From contig NC_090319.1 in assembly GCF_040869045.1 (NCBI RefSeq), forward strand, positions 278,477,693-278,541,692: a stretch of 64,000 nucleotides of DNA. The letters are read 5' to 3'. The notes beneath the pieces were generated by a model. That model searched no databases and was not told the DNA's origin. It worked only from the letters and a program-made list of their open reading frames with translations. Of this stretch, positions 1-9,596 are shown piece after piece (position 1 is the stretch's first letter; every line of letters starts with the position of its first letter). The translations under genes were made by a program, and so were the position numbers. This stretch comes from Eurosta solidaginis (taxonomy: Eukaryota > Arthropoda > Insecta > Diptera > Tephritidae).

Positions 1-69
1 TCATCTACACTAACTGCATCAGGCTTAAATATATCCATAAGTCGTGGCACACGGTTAGGGTCATCTTCA

Positions 70-1180
70 TTCTGAAGGCCGGCAGGAGCTCTCATGTATC
101 ACCTAAGGATTTCAGGCCAATCAGTCTCTCGTCGTGTCTTCTTAAGACGTTTGAGCGGCTGATTGACCTGTACCTACGGGAAAGGATACCTGGGGGTTAC
201 TGTCGGCTTCACAGCATGCATACTGCAAGGGCAGATCGACGGAAGCGGCTCTCCATTCGATTGTAAAGCAAATAGAGGGGTCTCTAGAACATAAAGAGTA
301 TGCTCTGGGTGCCTTTCTAGACATCGAGGGGGCTTTTAACAATGTCTTACCGGGGGCAATCGAAAGAGCTCTGGTGGGTTTAGGAGTCGAAGCGGCTCTG
401 GTTGAATTTATTAGCAAACTTCTATGCGGCAGAATTGTCGCAGCGGAGTGGGGAGGGGCCATAATTAGGAGGAAGGTGTGCAGGGGCACGCCACAGGGGG
501 TGTCCTATCTCCTCTGCTCTAGGTTGTGGTAGTCAACGAGCTTCTTGTGGAGCTGGAAGCCAATGGTTGTCGGGTGGTTGCCTATGCAGATGACCTCGCT
601 ATCCTAGTCAGAGGCAAATTTCTGGGCACCCTGCGCGATGTTCTGCAGGGCTACCTGGATGCTGTGGCTAGGTGGGTTGAATCATGTGGATTGGCGGTCA
701 ACCCGGGAAAAACAGAATTGGTTCTTTTTACAAGGAGATATAAGATACCCGACTTCAGAACTCCTTCGATTGGAGGGGTACCGTTGGTACTTACTGACAG
801 GGTTAAATATTTGGGAATTGTTCTTTGACAAGAAGCTGTCCTGGAGGCTCAATATGGAAGATAGGGCCAGGAAGGCCGCGGTTGCCTTGTACTGCTGCAG
901 GGGGGCTATCGGAAAGAGATGGGCGCTCTCGCCAGGAGTAGTACACTGGCTTTATGAGATGGTGGTCAAACCGATTCTGCTCTATGGGGTGCTGGTCTGG
1001 TGGAAAGCACTGGACACGGCGAGCACCTCCAAAATGTTAGTGTCAGTGCAACGGACGGCGCTTATTGGTATCAGTGGCGCTATGAGAACAACACCTACCT
1101 TGGCACTGAATGTCATGCTGAATATACATCCAGTAGATATTGCGGGAAAGGCAGCCGCGCCCGATCGTTGGTCAGGCATC
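70..1180 (+). pseudogene. LINE reverse transcriptase, frameshifted
   Basis: This is the RT domain of the LINE, split over at least three frames. The catalytic box YADDLAILV is intact in the segment 526-828, which also has the downstream NPGKTELVLF block. The palm aspartate block FLDIEGAFNN lies upstream in another frame. After 828 the protein continues in a shifted frame with KLSWRLN and the VALYCCRGAIG stretch, which matches KLNWTQN and VALYTCKGVIG in the 48.9-49.2 kb element. It would have reverse-transcribed element RNA at a nicked target, but no full-length product is possible. The host codes for nothing else here that I can see. Confidence 0.8.
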
Positions 1181-1342
1181 GTGATATGGGTTATATGCTT
1201 TCTGATTTCGGACGCTCTACCCTTCTTACTAGTTTCGACTTTATCCCGGACAGGACGGACTATTGCATGCCGATGGCCGCTCCCTATACAAACTTCACCC
1301 CAGTCATTCCCCCGAGGGAGGAGTGGGGAAGAGGAATTATCT

Positions 1343-2194
1343 GGGGCATGGGACCGGTTAACTTGTTCACGGATGGGTCGAAGTTGGACGGAAAGGTTGG
1401 CGGGGGATCTTTTGTCAAGAGCTAAATGTAAGCCGCAAGTTTAAGTTGGCTGATCACTGCAGTGTATTCCAAGCGGAAGTTGCTGCGATGCGGTGGATGA
1501 AATGCTATCCAGCGCTACTACGCTTAGGGAATTTAACATCTCCTCTGATAGCCAAGCGGCTATAAAGGCTTTGAGCTCAACTACAGTGCAATCGAGGGTG
1601 GTCTGGGAGTGCCTGACCTCACTTGCGATTGCATCGAATTATTTTACAATTAAAATTATCTGGGTCCCGGGCCATAATGATATTCCAGGTAACTGTCAAG
1701 CGGATCTCTTAGCCCGAATCGGTACAACTAAACAGGATGAAGATGGCTGTAGGGATTTCGGGATTCCGCTAGCCACCTTTGAATTGCTCTTCCATAGCTG
1801 GGCCTCGAGTCAGCTCAGCAAACGTTGGGCGGACACAACGTCTTGCAGGGTATCAAGATCTTTCTGGCCGAAAGTGGATGGCAGGAGGTCTGCTGAAATA
1901 ATTGGGTTCACTAAGGCTCACCTATCAATGGTCATTGGGGTTTTGACAGAGCACTGTCCCATGGGTATCCATGCGGTACGTCTCAATATATTGGAAAATC
2001 CATCCTGCTGCAGCTGTATGGAGGATGATGAGATGGAATCACCAAATCACTTTATGCTTGACTGCCCAGCTTTTGCCAGAACTAGGCGAAAGTATTTCGG
2101 TCGTGACTCACTTGGATCTCCCGAGGAGCTATCCAAGGTTGAGATCGGGATCATTCGGAACTTTATCGTTGCTACCCAACGATTCTCTAAGTAG
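1343..2194 (+). pseudogene. LINE RNase H domain and C-terminus, broken
   Basis: RNase H signatures appear in order. FTDGSKLDGKVGGG is at about 1363 in one frame. The QAEVAA glutamate is at about 1470 in a second. SSDSQAAIKAL (about 1535) and WVPGHNDIPGNCQAD (about 1660-1705) lie in the open segment 1493-2194. The acidic catalytic positions are still recognisable, but a stop near 1425 and frame changes separate them. The segment 1493-2194 reads on to a cysteine-rich tail (CCSCMEDDE) common in this LINE group. The domain would remove RNA from the RNA-DNA hybrid during copying. Confidence 0.75.
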
Positions 2195-2310
2195 TTATAT
2201 CTACGTCGCCGTTAGTTTAGTTTGTTATATGTGGTATCACAACGGACCGTCATGTTGTCCAAGTGAGCTTCCCCTATCAGGGAAGCTACCACCCAACCTA
2301 ACCTAACCTA

Positions 2311-2810
2311 GTAGCTTTGGCCAACGCAATTGAAATACTGGAAAAGAATAGTATAAACTGAAACCGCGCAAACTTTTACATCGACAGTCTGGCGGCCAGT
2401 AAGTAGACAATCACATATCTTAAAGTGGACACCGATAGTAGATATAGAAAGTGCTATAAAAGGCTATCACAGCTATAAGAGGCTATGAGATGTAGAAGCA
2501 GCAAGGATAAGCTAAAAGAACGCAGTTATTTTGGAACACGGGTCCGGGTTTTTATTGGGACTTTTAGGTATGATTCTTTCACAGTCTTCTGGTAATACTA
2601 TGCGCACGTACAGTCTATATTAGGTGCCTTCAAAGAGGCCAGTTCAATATAATGGCAACAAGTACCAACTTAGCCGTTTGGCCTAGATAAGCATAAAGAG
2701 AACATGAGCCTAATCTACAGTCGGTAAATTTCTCCGCTGATAACGTCTGTTATCAATAAAAATGATCAATACACATTATCAAACCCTTAGAGAAGATAAA
2801 AGGTGACTAA
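2311..2810. other. Unassigned sequence between two LINE remnants
   Basis: I see no coding potential, tandem repeat or terminal repeat here. It may be older, unrecognisable LINE sequence belonging to the remnant that follows. Confidence 0.4.
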
Positions 2811-3080
2811 AGATGCAGACACGAGTCACTTTGACCCAAATTCTTTCTGGATTCTGTTACGGCTTAAACTCTTACTTGTGCAGATTCAACCACGACATAC
2901 GCTATGTGTGCCCTGCATGCGGTGAGTCCTCACATGATAAAAATAATTTTTACAGTTGTACTTAATGTGGAACCTACGCCACTAACTGCAACATTCCTAT
3001 TGTCTAGCCCTATTGAAACTGATGGTTTCCTCGGACTTCATTTAGAGGACTTGGATGACAATTTGTGAGTGGTCCCATTG
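2811..3080 (+). pseudogene. Jockey-type LINE C-terminus remnant
   Basis: Translating from about 2821 gives a peptide with the pattern CPACGESSHDKNNFYSC preceded by an arginine/leucine-rich stretch (RVTLTQILSGFCYGLNSYL). A C-x2-C-x5-H zinc-finger-like tail after such a stretch is the C-terminus of jockey-clade LINE RT proteins. A stop follows directly (about 2964), and frame-shifted remains of the usual ending (GLPLEDLDD-like) are readable at about 3035-3070. Only this 3' piece is recognisable, so it is an old, truncated copy distinct from the RNase H LINE to its left. Confidence 0.6.
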
Positions 3081-3399
3081 GTCAAAGCACTGTTAACACA
3101 ACAAAAATTATTCGTATTACAACATATATCTTTTATCAGTGAAGAAGAAGAATTAATATTCTCGTAATTGTTTCCACACACTTTCAAATTTTCAAAATTA
3201 ACTCCAGTTATCTTTAAAACTTTTATCTTTATTTACAAGTTTTATAGTTTAAATGGTATTTTATTAGTTATAGTATATCAATATCTTAAACAAATAAATC
3301 ATAAATAAAAATTCATTACGTATACATGAAGAGACTCGCCTCAGCTTTAATAAATCGCACATAAACTAACGCACGAATGTCCAAAACTCCCGGCCACTC
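3081..3399 (-). other. Probable 3' UTR of the minus-strand gene
   Basis: AT-rich sequence just beyond the stop of the 3400-4755 gene. Read on the minus strand it has AATAAA signals at about 3265-3260 and 3233-3228, so transcripts probably end here. No other feature is visible. Confidence 0.45.
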
Positions 3400-4755
3400 T
3401 CAAACATTGATGACAAGTGACGGGCGAAATCGCCGCTTACTCGAACCAATTATAGGCGGTGGTGGAGGTTTTGAAGATTTCGGCGAACGTTTTAAATCTG
3501 AACCCTTTGGACGCCTTCTTGCGCGATTCGATTTGAATGCTAGATTATCATCATAACTTTGACGATAGATTGGTGGAGGTTGTGGATCGATTGGTAATTC
3601 CTCAAATTCACCTTCATCAAAATGTGGTTCAGCATCTTTAGATTTCGCTGAATGCTGAAATTTATTTAGCAGCTGTAACTTCAATGCTTCTTCGAGTAGT
3701 TTTTGTTGATCTTCTAAATATTTTTCGATTTGTTTTTGTGAGGCAACACCCTTAAAACGATCGCGCAATTGCGATTTAGCACGCTTCGCATTAGTATTGT
3801 GCCCATGGTACTCATCGAACTCGGAATCAAAAGAATTATAGCTAAGACTGGGTGTTGGTGCTACAGCTGAAAGTGTAGACTTGGGTGGTGAAACAACATG
3901 GAATGGATCCACCGCTTCAAAGTATTGTGTATATTTATGATGATTTATGTGTTTCTTAGAAGGCGTGTCATATTTAGGCGGTTTCGAATCATGTGATTCG
4001 GTGGAGAAATCTACATCAGAATATTTGGTGCTCTTGAAATGATTTGGTAAATGTGTGGTATATTTGTGATACGATGATGATGTAGATTTCTTTGGTACTG
4101 TGATTGGATGTTGCACGCGTATATGAGTACCGATGGAGTATTCACGACTATCATTATCTTTGGAGTTGAATTGCTGCGCCTCATTCGAAAACTCGCTTGA
4201 ACTGTAGCGTTCACTAGAATTATCTTCTTCTTCCTGTAAAATGAAGATAATAAGTAAAGTGTTATAAAAAATAGTCAAATATTTATTACCAGAAATAAAA
4301 TTTAATTATGTATTTAATTAGCGAGCTTTGCTCATATTGCTTTATACAATAGTTTTTGTAATTGATATTAGAGAAAAATTGTAAGTTTACAAACGGCGAT
4401 GGTTACTAGGACATGTAGCTGATGAAGAAGTGAAATTCAGAAACATGTCCTAGTAACCATCGCCGTTTGTAAACTTACAATTTTTCTCTAATATCAATTA
4501 CAAAATTAAATTATTTTAACCTTACCGAAGCTACATGCCGATATGGCGTTTTCTTTGCATATTTCTTTGAGAACTCCTTTCGCTTACTCTCTTCGGTATG
4601 TGAATCGCTGCCATAAGAGATTGGTATGAATTCATGGCTACTGCTGGGATGTGTAGAGAAGTAGTGTGTGGGTGGTGCATTATAATAGGTGCGTCGATAA
4701 AATGAACTCTGTGCTTTCACGCCAATTCCTAGCCAGAGAAAGCAAAAGTACAACA
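3400..4755 (-). CDS. Secreted low-complexity protein, last two exons (5' exon(s) not found)
   Basis: Two exons join in frame. The upstream exon (about 4755-4526) opens after a 3' splice site ending ATTACAG and begins inside a hydrophobic signal-peptide core (LLYFCFLWLGIGVKAQ), so the ATG must lie in an exon further upstream. It ends TTCG before the donor GTAAGG. The last exon starts at 4233 after TTTTACAG and runs to TGA at 3402-3400. The join is phase 0. The mature protein is rich in Ser, His, Tyr, Lys and Pro with acidic runs (EEEDNSSERYSSSE), a Lys/Gln/Leu helix-like stretch (residues QIEKYLEDQQKLLEEALKLQ) and a PPPPP run near the C-terminus. No enzyme domain is visible; it could be an extracellular matrix or cuticle-associated protein, but that is a guess. 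The 292-bp intron contains a perfect hairpin (4354-4505). Confidence 0.65.
4354..4505. repeat. Perfect 63-bp inverted repeat hairpin with 26-nt loop, inside an intron
   Basis: Positions 4354-4416 and 4443-4505 are exact reverse complements, separated by 26 nt. The hairpin lies in the 292-bp intron of the minus-strand gene, 20 nt from its 5' splice site. Read on the plus strand, the loop and the start of the right arm contain CTGATGA (4419-4425), a possible 3-bp stem and GAAAC followed by GTC. That order is the hammerhead ribozyme core reported in Penelope-like element ends. A diverged relative of the loop lies at 11699-11724 on the other strand. The exact identity of the arms implies a very recent origin or gene conversion. 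An alternative is a plain foldback MITE. Confidence 0.9.
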
Positions 4756-4880
4756 ACTGTAATTGAGAGAAAATTATTAATAATACTGCTAATGATGTTA
4801 AAATAATAAATAATTATGTTTAATTAGATTTTGCACTTTTACAAAATGGCATTTATTAATTATAACGTTGTATGTATATC

Positions 4881-5297
4881 GCATTGATAGCCATGTTTTT
4901 TTTTACATGTATATGCATCTACATTTGCGGGAGAAAAGCTTATTATTACATAGTTAATGTTTAGGAAACTCATCTAGCCGCAATTATTGAAGACTCACGG
5001 TAGTGGTTAAATAACCCGCTACAAAATAGGTTGTGCTTAATAGCGAAGACACGCACCTCTATTGGTCATAGTGTATAATCTATAGCTGAATCGGTTGCGA
5101 TGAATCGTGGACTCACACACTTATCGGTCATAGCAGTTTAGAATAGTGTAGAGATAAAATGGAGAGACACATTTCAGTTGCAACTGAGTATAATGCATAC
5201 TGAAAGATAGTAGTTATAATTTTCTGCGCAACAGTGTCATACGTGTAGATAAAGTTACAAACTTCGCAGTCCATATAAAGATTAAGTGCATATGTAT
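4881..5297 (+). repeat. Left arm of a 6.2-kb inverted-repeat pair
   Basis: This arm matches the reverse complement of about 10622-11040 at roughly 80% by eye. Shared landmarks are CAATTATTGAAGACTC, GGTTGCGATGAATCGTGG and TTTCAGTTGCAACTGAGTA. The arms face each other across 5.3 kb, as in a large terminal-inverted-repeat element or two opposed copies of one dispersed repeat. The arm ends exactly where a solo LTR was inserted (5298). No transposase is visible between the arms. Confidence 0.75.
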
Positions 5298-5614
5298 TGT
5301 AACGAATTCTGGAGATTTCTGATAATTGTTCACCTTTTGCTAACGTTCGAATCGCTGAACTGTCGTATTAATAACTCCCAAATGGTCTTTATTTTGATTA
5401 CTTTGGGAGTAGTACTTCACAATTATATTTCACAACTAATAGCGTGTTTAAATTAAACTGGTTATTCCTCAGCTTGCGCTGTTTTTATACTCTCTGTTGC
5501 TTCGTTCTCATATTTCTCCTAAGGTCTAGACTTTTCACGAAAATGGAACAGTTGTATCACATACTTCGTTATTTAGCTATATGCATATGTATGTGTGAGT
5601 AAGAACTTCGTCTC

Positions 5615-6548
5615 CCCAACAAACACTGAAATCAAAAATCTCAAATGTTTGAGAAAAACATTGATTCTCTGTTGGATATTCAACATTATTTATCATTTGA
5701 AACAAAATATTTTCTCGACTGTTACTCAAACGTCGATCTTCAACTTGAGAATAATTTGAGAGAGATATACTTGAATATTTTTTTCTTTCAAATGTTTGAG
5801 AAAACATTAATTCTAAGTTTGATATTCAGCATTATTAATCATTTGAAACTAAATATTCTCTCAACTTTTTCTCAAACGTTGTTCTTCGACTTGAGAATGG
5901 TTTGAGGTATACTTGAATTTCGTTCCATTCTGATTGAAAACCATCGATATCATGGAATATTTTCGTTAATAATAATGTGAATACTTTTTTTACCAATGTG
6001 TCTAAATTTTAAAGTGCATAATAAGTGTTCACGAAACCCAAAAATAAAATAAAACATAGTTCAACATGCTTAATTTACATCAATGCTATCGATAGGGTCG
6101 TCGATAGTGCCGTTGTTAGTTCGTCGACCTCTAATTTGCATACTTTAGCTGGAAATGTAAACAAGCGATTTTATTGAGTGAAGTTGCACATAAAGGGAAA
6201 AAATAAGGAAGTATTTATACATTTTAATAATATTAAGTGATATTGTACTATATTATGCATAACTCTAAACGAGTTGTAAAGTGAGCAAATAATAAATTTG
6301 TTTACCGATAGTGGCACAACAGTGGATTCCATTTCCTTCCGCTTTATTCTCGTTTGAGAAAAAGTTGAGAATCCAAAAATTCCCAATTTGAAAATAAAGA
6401 AAGATTCCATATTAACATTGTGCCTTTTAGCTGGAGAATGCTATCAACGGTATTCGAAATGCATTTGAAAACTAACGTTTGAAATATGAGAAATGGACTG
6501 ATTCTCAAATGTATCTCAAACTGAGAACTGACAAAAATGTTTATTGGG
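5615..6548. mobile_element. Non-autonomous MITE with CCCAACAAACA-type ends
   Basis: The left end reads CCCAACAAACACTG. The right end, reverse-complemented, reads CCCAATAAACATTT. Behind both ends lie TTTGAGAA/TTCTCAAA-rich subterminal blocks. The element has no coding capacity. It interrupts the solo LTR, which resumes on both sides with a combined length matching its relative. The target duplication is short or unclear (possibly TCT). Confidence 0.55.
5641..5935. repeat. Two tandem 147-bp units inside the MITE
   Basis: TCAAATGTTTGAGAAAA occurs at 5641 and again at 5788 and the following 140 bp align (CATTGATTCT versus CATTAATTCT, and so on). This is a simple two-copy tandem duplication that enlarges the MITE's left subterminal block. 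Confidence 0.8.
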
Positions 6549-6978
6549 TCTTAGCTGATGACTACATATGTGTGTGTATGTGAGAGAAATTCTTTGCTTT
6601 AAGCTGCTGGTTATTTGTGTGAAAGCTTCTTCGTTGCAGTGTGCATATTTGTGGGTGCTGCCGTTTTTGTTGTTGTGATTATTTACTAACAGCATAGTGA
6701 TGTCAACATTCGCTACGGTATATATGTACATGTACAAAAAAAAAAAACACGAATTGTTTATGTTTTCCCGTTTTTAATCGGAAACTTAAATGTAAGCGAT
6801 TTTAAGAAAAGTTATACAGGAAATAATTAACTTAATATTAAATTAAAACATGGTACAAAATTTAATGAAATATAATTTAAAAAAATAAATTAATTAATTA
6901 ATAAAGCAAATAACTAACAAAAAGGCTAAGCGCAAATTTAAAAAAAATTAAAAAAGAAAATATTCTTAATAAATAAAA

Positions 6979-7990
6979 CAAGTACGGAAGGGACTGTCCA
7001 GCCACCTTTTCATAGGCCGTCTCACATGTGCTATATACGTAAGCATTCGTTGAAATTTGAAGCCTCTAGCTCTTAAAATGGGGCAGTAATTACGAAAAGT
7101 TTCTTATCTGAACAATCGGTTGTGGGGGATATATACTATATATAGGCCGATCTCATCCATTTTTTCAGACAATAATATGTGCAATATACGAAAGCATATG
7201 GTGAAGTTTGATGCTTCAATCTGATAAATTGAGGAAGATGTTACAAAAATCCTCTTTTTGTGAAAAATCGGTTGTATGGAAGCTACAAATGTCCAATCGG
7301 ACACCTAAATACACCTGCTCACTAAATTTTATCAAGATATCTCAAAAATTGAGGGACTAGTTTACATACAAACAGACAGACGGACAGACGGACAGACGGA
7401 TATGGCTAAATAAAGTCAGCTCTTCATCCTGATTATTTCTGTATATTTAATGGTGGGTCTATCTACTTTCCTTTAAGGACTTACAATTTGAGATTCGTGC
7501 CAAAGTTAATATACCATTTCATTTTCATCAGGGACGGAAAATAATAATAATTTTTTTTTTTCAGTCGAAAAAGTCCTGGTCAAAAAATTGTCCTAGGTGA
7601 AAATATTTCAGTTCCCAGGTATCTCTATAGCAATGTCATGTCGAGTCATGCAAACTTTTTATTTTTCGAACTTTTTCCATAAAAGTCCACATATAAAAGT
7701 AAAATCTGTATTTTTAAAAAATTGTTTGTTTCGGATAAGCCGTTTCTTTGTTATCAAGCGGGACTTCTATTTTGGCCTTAAAACATAAAAGTCCGGATTT
7801 AACTTTTATTTCCGGACTTTTTTTTTAAAGTCCGAGTTTAACTAGTTCTATCGGACTCAAAAAATAAAAATCCGAAAATAATTTTTATCTTGATCCAAAT
7901 ATATTAAAAGTCCAAAATTAATAGTTTTGCAAGGAATTATATTATAAAAGGAATAACAGTTTCGGCCCCTGATTTTCATGAAAGGTATAA
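6979..7990 (-). mobile_element. INE-1/DINE-1-like Helentron derivative, family 2, with nested MITE
   Basis: On the minus strand it starts with the hairpin TTATACC...GGTATATTAAC, passes through a GTCCGTCTGTCCGTC run and the phrase GAGATATCTTGAT, and ends GTACTTG at 6979. This matches the plan of Drosophila INE-1/DINE-1 elements (5' hairpin, GTCCGTC run, 3' terminal hairpin or short tail) and the copy at 61737-62813. It is non-coding. Its 5' hairpin is interrupted by a 443-bp hAT-type MITE at 7529-7971. Confidence 0.6.
7529..7971. mobile_element. hAT-type MITE with 8-bp target duplication ATTTTCAT
   Basis: The ends are CAGGGACGGAAA and, reverse-complemented, CAGGGGCCGAAA. ATTTTCAT flanks it at 7521-7528 and 7972-7979. 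CAGGG ends with an 8-bp duplication mark hAT-family non-autonomous elements. Inside are many imperfect copies of AAAGTCC in both orientations. It splits the 5' hairpin of the surrounding INE-1-like element, so it is the younger insertion. Confidence 0.75.
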
Positions 7991-8762
7991 AAATAAGACA
8001 ATTTATACAAAAACCCATTTAAAAAGCCAAAAATAACGTGAGTTCCTAGTATTTGTAATGTTCGATGTGGCTCTGTTTCAACAACATTACCAGAAACAAA
8101 TAATTTATTATCTAGTTATTATTGATAGCGAATTATTAGATGCGTTCCAATGAGACCTGGCCTGATCCAGATCCTGATAAAAATTTAACATGCAAATGCA
8201 ACAACAGCGCTGTGATCCTGATATTTATCTGGATCAATTTCGGATCAACAGCGTGGCTCTATTGACTTGGTTTTTTGTGAAAAATTTTTGACAGCATACC
8301 CTCTGTACTTGGTACAGACATATGCATTATGGCATCCGAAATTTAACATGTTTTTTTTACTCGACAACCTATAACTTTGAAGAACTAATAATAACAGTTA
8401 TTAGTTTATAATTTCTTTTAACTTTTTAAGTAAAATTTTATGCGACAATTCGGGAAAAAAGTTTGTGAATAACAGGCACTCGATTATGTGTACACATGAG
8501 TTGAGTGCTGCTAACTCTCATAGTAGTGATTTCGATCGTTTCAATGAGATTTTATCGTGATCCAGAGCTGGATGGCTTAGAGGAACGCCCTAGTTGTCGT
8601 AACACTTTCATATCAATTCGGTAACTTTTTTATACCTCGTCGATAACAAACTCTATAATTCGTCGACAAAAAATTGATACGATCATATTCTGTAAAAGAA
8701 AAGCCGATAACTCGTCGTTTCCTTTCATTGCCTTTTCTGGCCTAGCCTTGACTCCGTGACAT
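7991..8762. other. Unassigned AT-rich stretch
   Basis: I see no coding potential. A local cluster of CGATAAC/CGTCGA motifs (about 8636-8720) resembles in style the TTATCGAT-rich array at 33.3-34.0 kb. Confidence 0.4.
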
Positions 8763-9594
8763 TTACTTACTTACTTAATTGGCGCTTAACCGTCTAAACG
8801 GTTATGGCCGTCCAACAAGGCGCGCCAGTCGCTCCTTCGCTCCGCCAACCGGCGCCAATTGGTCACACCAAGGGAGTTTAAATCGTTTTCCACCTGGTCC
8901 TTCCAACGGAGTGGGGGCCGCCCTCTACCTCTGCTTCCATAGGCGGGTTCCGAAGGAAACACTTTCTTGGCCGGAGCATCATCTTTCATTCGCATAACAT
9001 GGCCTAGCCAGCGCAGCCGCTGCGTTTTAATTCGCTAGACTATGTTGATGTCTGCGTATACCTCGTACAGCTCATCATTAAATCTTCTTCGGTACTCGCC
9101 AACGCCAACGCGTAGAGGTCCATAAATCTTTCGAAGAACTTTTCTCTCGAACACTCCCAAAGCCGCTTCATCTGCTGTTGTCATGGTCCATGCTTCTGCC
9201 CCATATAGCAGGACGGGTACGATAAGTGACTTGTAGAGTATGATTTTCATTCGCCGAGAGAGGACTTTACTTTTCAATTGCCTACCTAGTCCAAAGTGGC
9301 ATTTATTGGCAAGATTGATTCTTCGCTGGATTTCATTGCTGATGTTGTTTCTAGTGTTGATGCTGGTTCCCAAATAAACGAAGTCTTTTACTATTTCGAA
9401 ATTATGGCTGCCAACAGTAGCGTGGTTGCCAAGGCGCATATGCGCTGAGTCTTTGCTCGATGACAGCAGGTACTTCGTTTTGTCCTCATTCACCATCAAA
9501 CCCATCTTTACCGCTTCTTTTTCCAGCTTGGAGTAAGCAGAACTAACAGCGCGGATGTTTAGGCCGATGATATCAATGTCATCAGCATATGCCA
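8763..9594 (-). mobile_element. RTE-type LINE, 3' fragment
   Basis: Near-identical to the 3' third of the RTE copy at 24188-26345, from the TTACTTACTTAC tail to just inside AYADDIDIIG. It keeps the RT thumb and the C-terminal motif RGRPPLRWKDQV with LGVTNWRRLAE. The copy is 5'-truncated at about 9594, where the foldback array begins. A CAG to TAG change at about 9037 (after ADINIV) stops the frame. The two copies differ at only a few positions, so both are recent. Confidence 0.85.
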
Positions 9595-9596
9595 TG

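Larger units (their letters stand above)
1..2310 (+). mobile_element. RNase H-bearing LINE (R1/LOA/I type), 5' end outside window, decayed
   Basis: A non-LTR retrotransposon copy runs in from the left edge and ends at the CCTAACCTAACCTA tail near 2297-2310. In order it shows the reverse-transcriptase start (KDFRPISLSS, about 104-133), the first RT aspartate block (FLDIEGAF, about 317-340), GTPQG (about 487), YADDLA (about 582-600), the RT thumb (to about 1160), an RNase H domain (about 1360-1720) and a C-terminal Cys/His stretch (about 2000-2060). The order RT then RNase H then short 3' UTR is typical of the R1/LOA/I group. Frames change at about 235, 510, 829 and 1160 and there are stops, so it is dead. 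The 47743-52243 element on the other strand is a related family. Confidence 0.85.
5298..6717 (-). mobile_element. Gypsy-type solo LTR, split by a nested MITE
   Basis: Read on the minus strand, the segment ends TTCGTTACA next to GTAT (5297-5294), and its other end lies beside a second GTAT (6718-6721), giving a 4-bp target duplication typical of gypsy-type insertion. It shares a TATA box (GAGAGTATAAAA), the following leader and the terminal stretch GCGATTCGAACGTTAGC with the better-kept LTR at 29058-29553. Removing the nested MITE (5615-6548) leaves about 486 bp, against 496 bp for the other copy. The first base of the expected TG is changed to C. No internal gypsy genes are present, so it is a solo LTR left by recombination. 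Confidence 0.65.

Noticed and set aside
638..1444. 268-codon plus frame in the first LINE as a gene
   Set aside because: Only part of it (about 829-1160) reads RT; the rest is out of frame with the LINE protein.
5641..5905. 86-codon plus frame and its overlapping minus frame
   Set aside because: Both arise from the tandem 147-bp units of a non-coding MITE.
8779..8997. 72-codon plus frame repeated at 24208-24426
   Set aside because: It is antisense to the RTE RT C-terminus in both copies and is open only because the two copies are near-identical.
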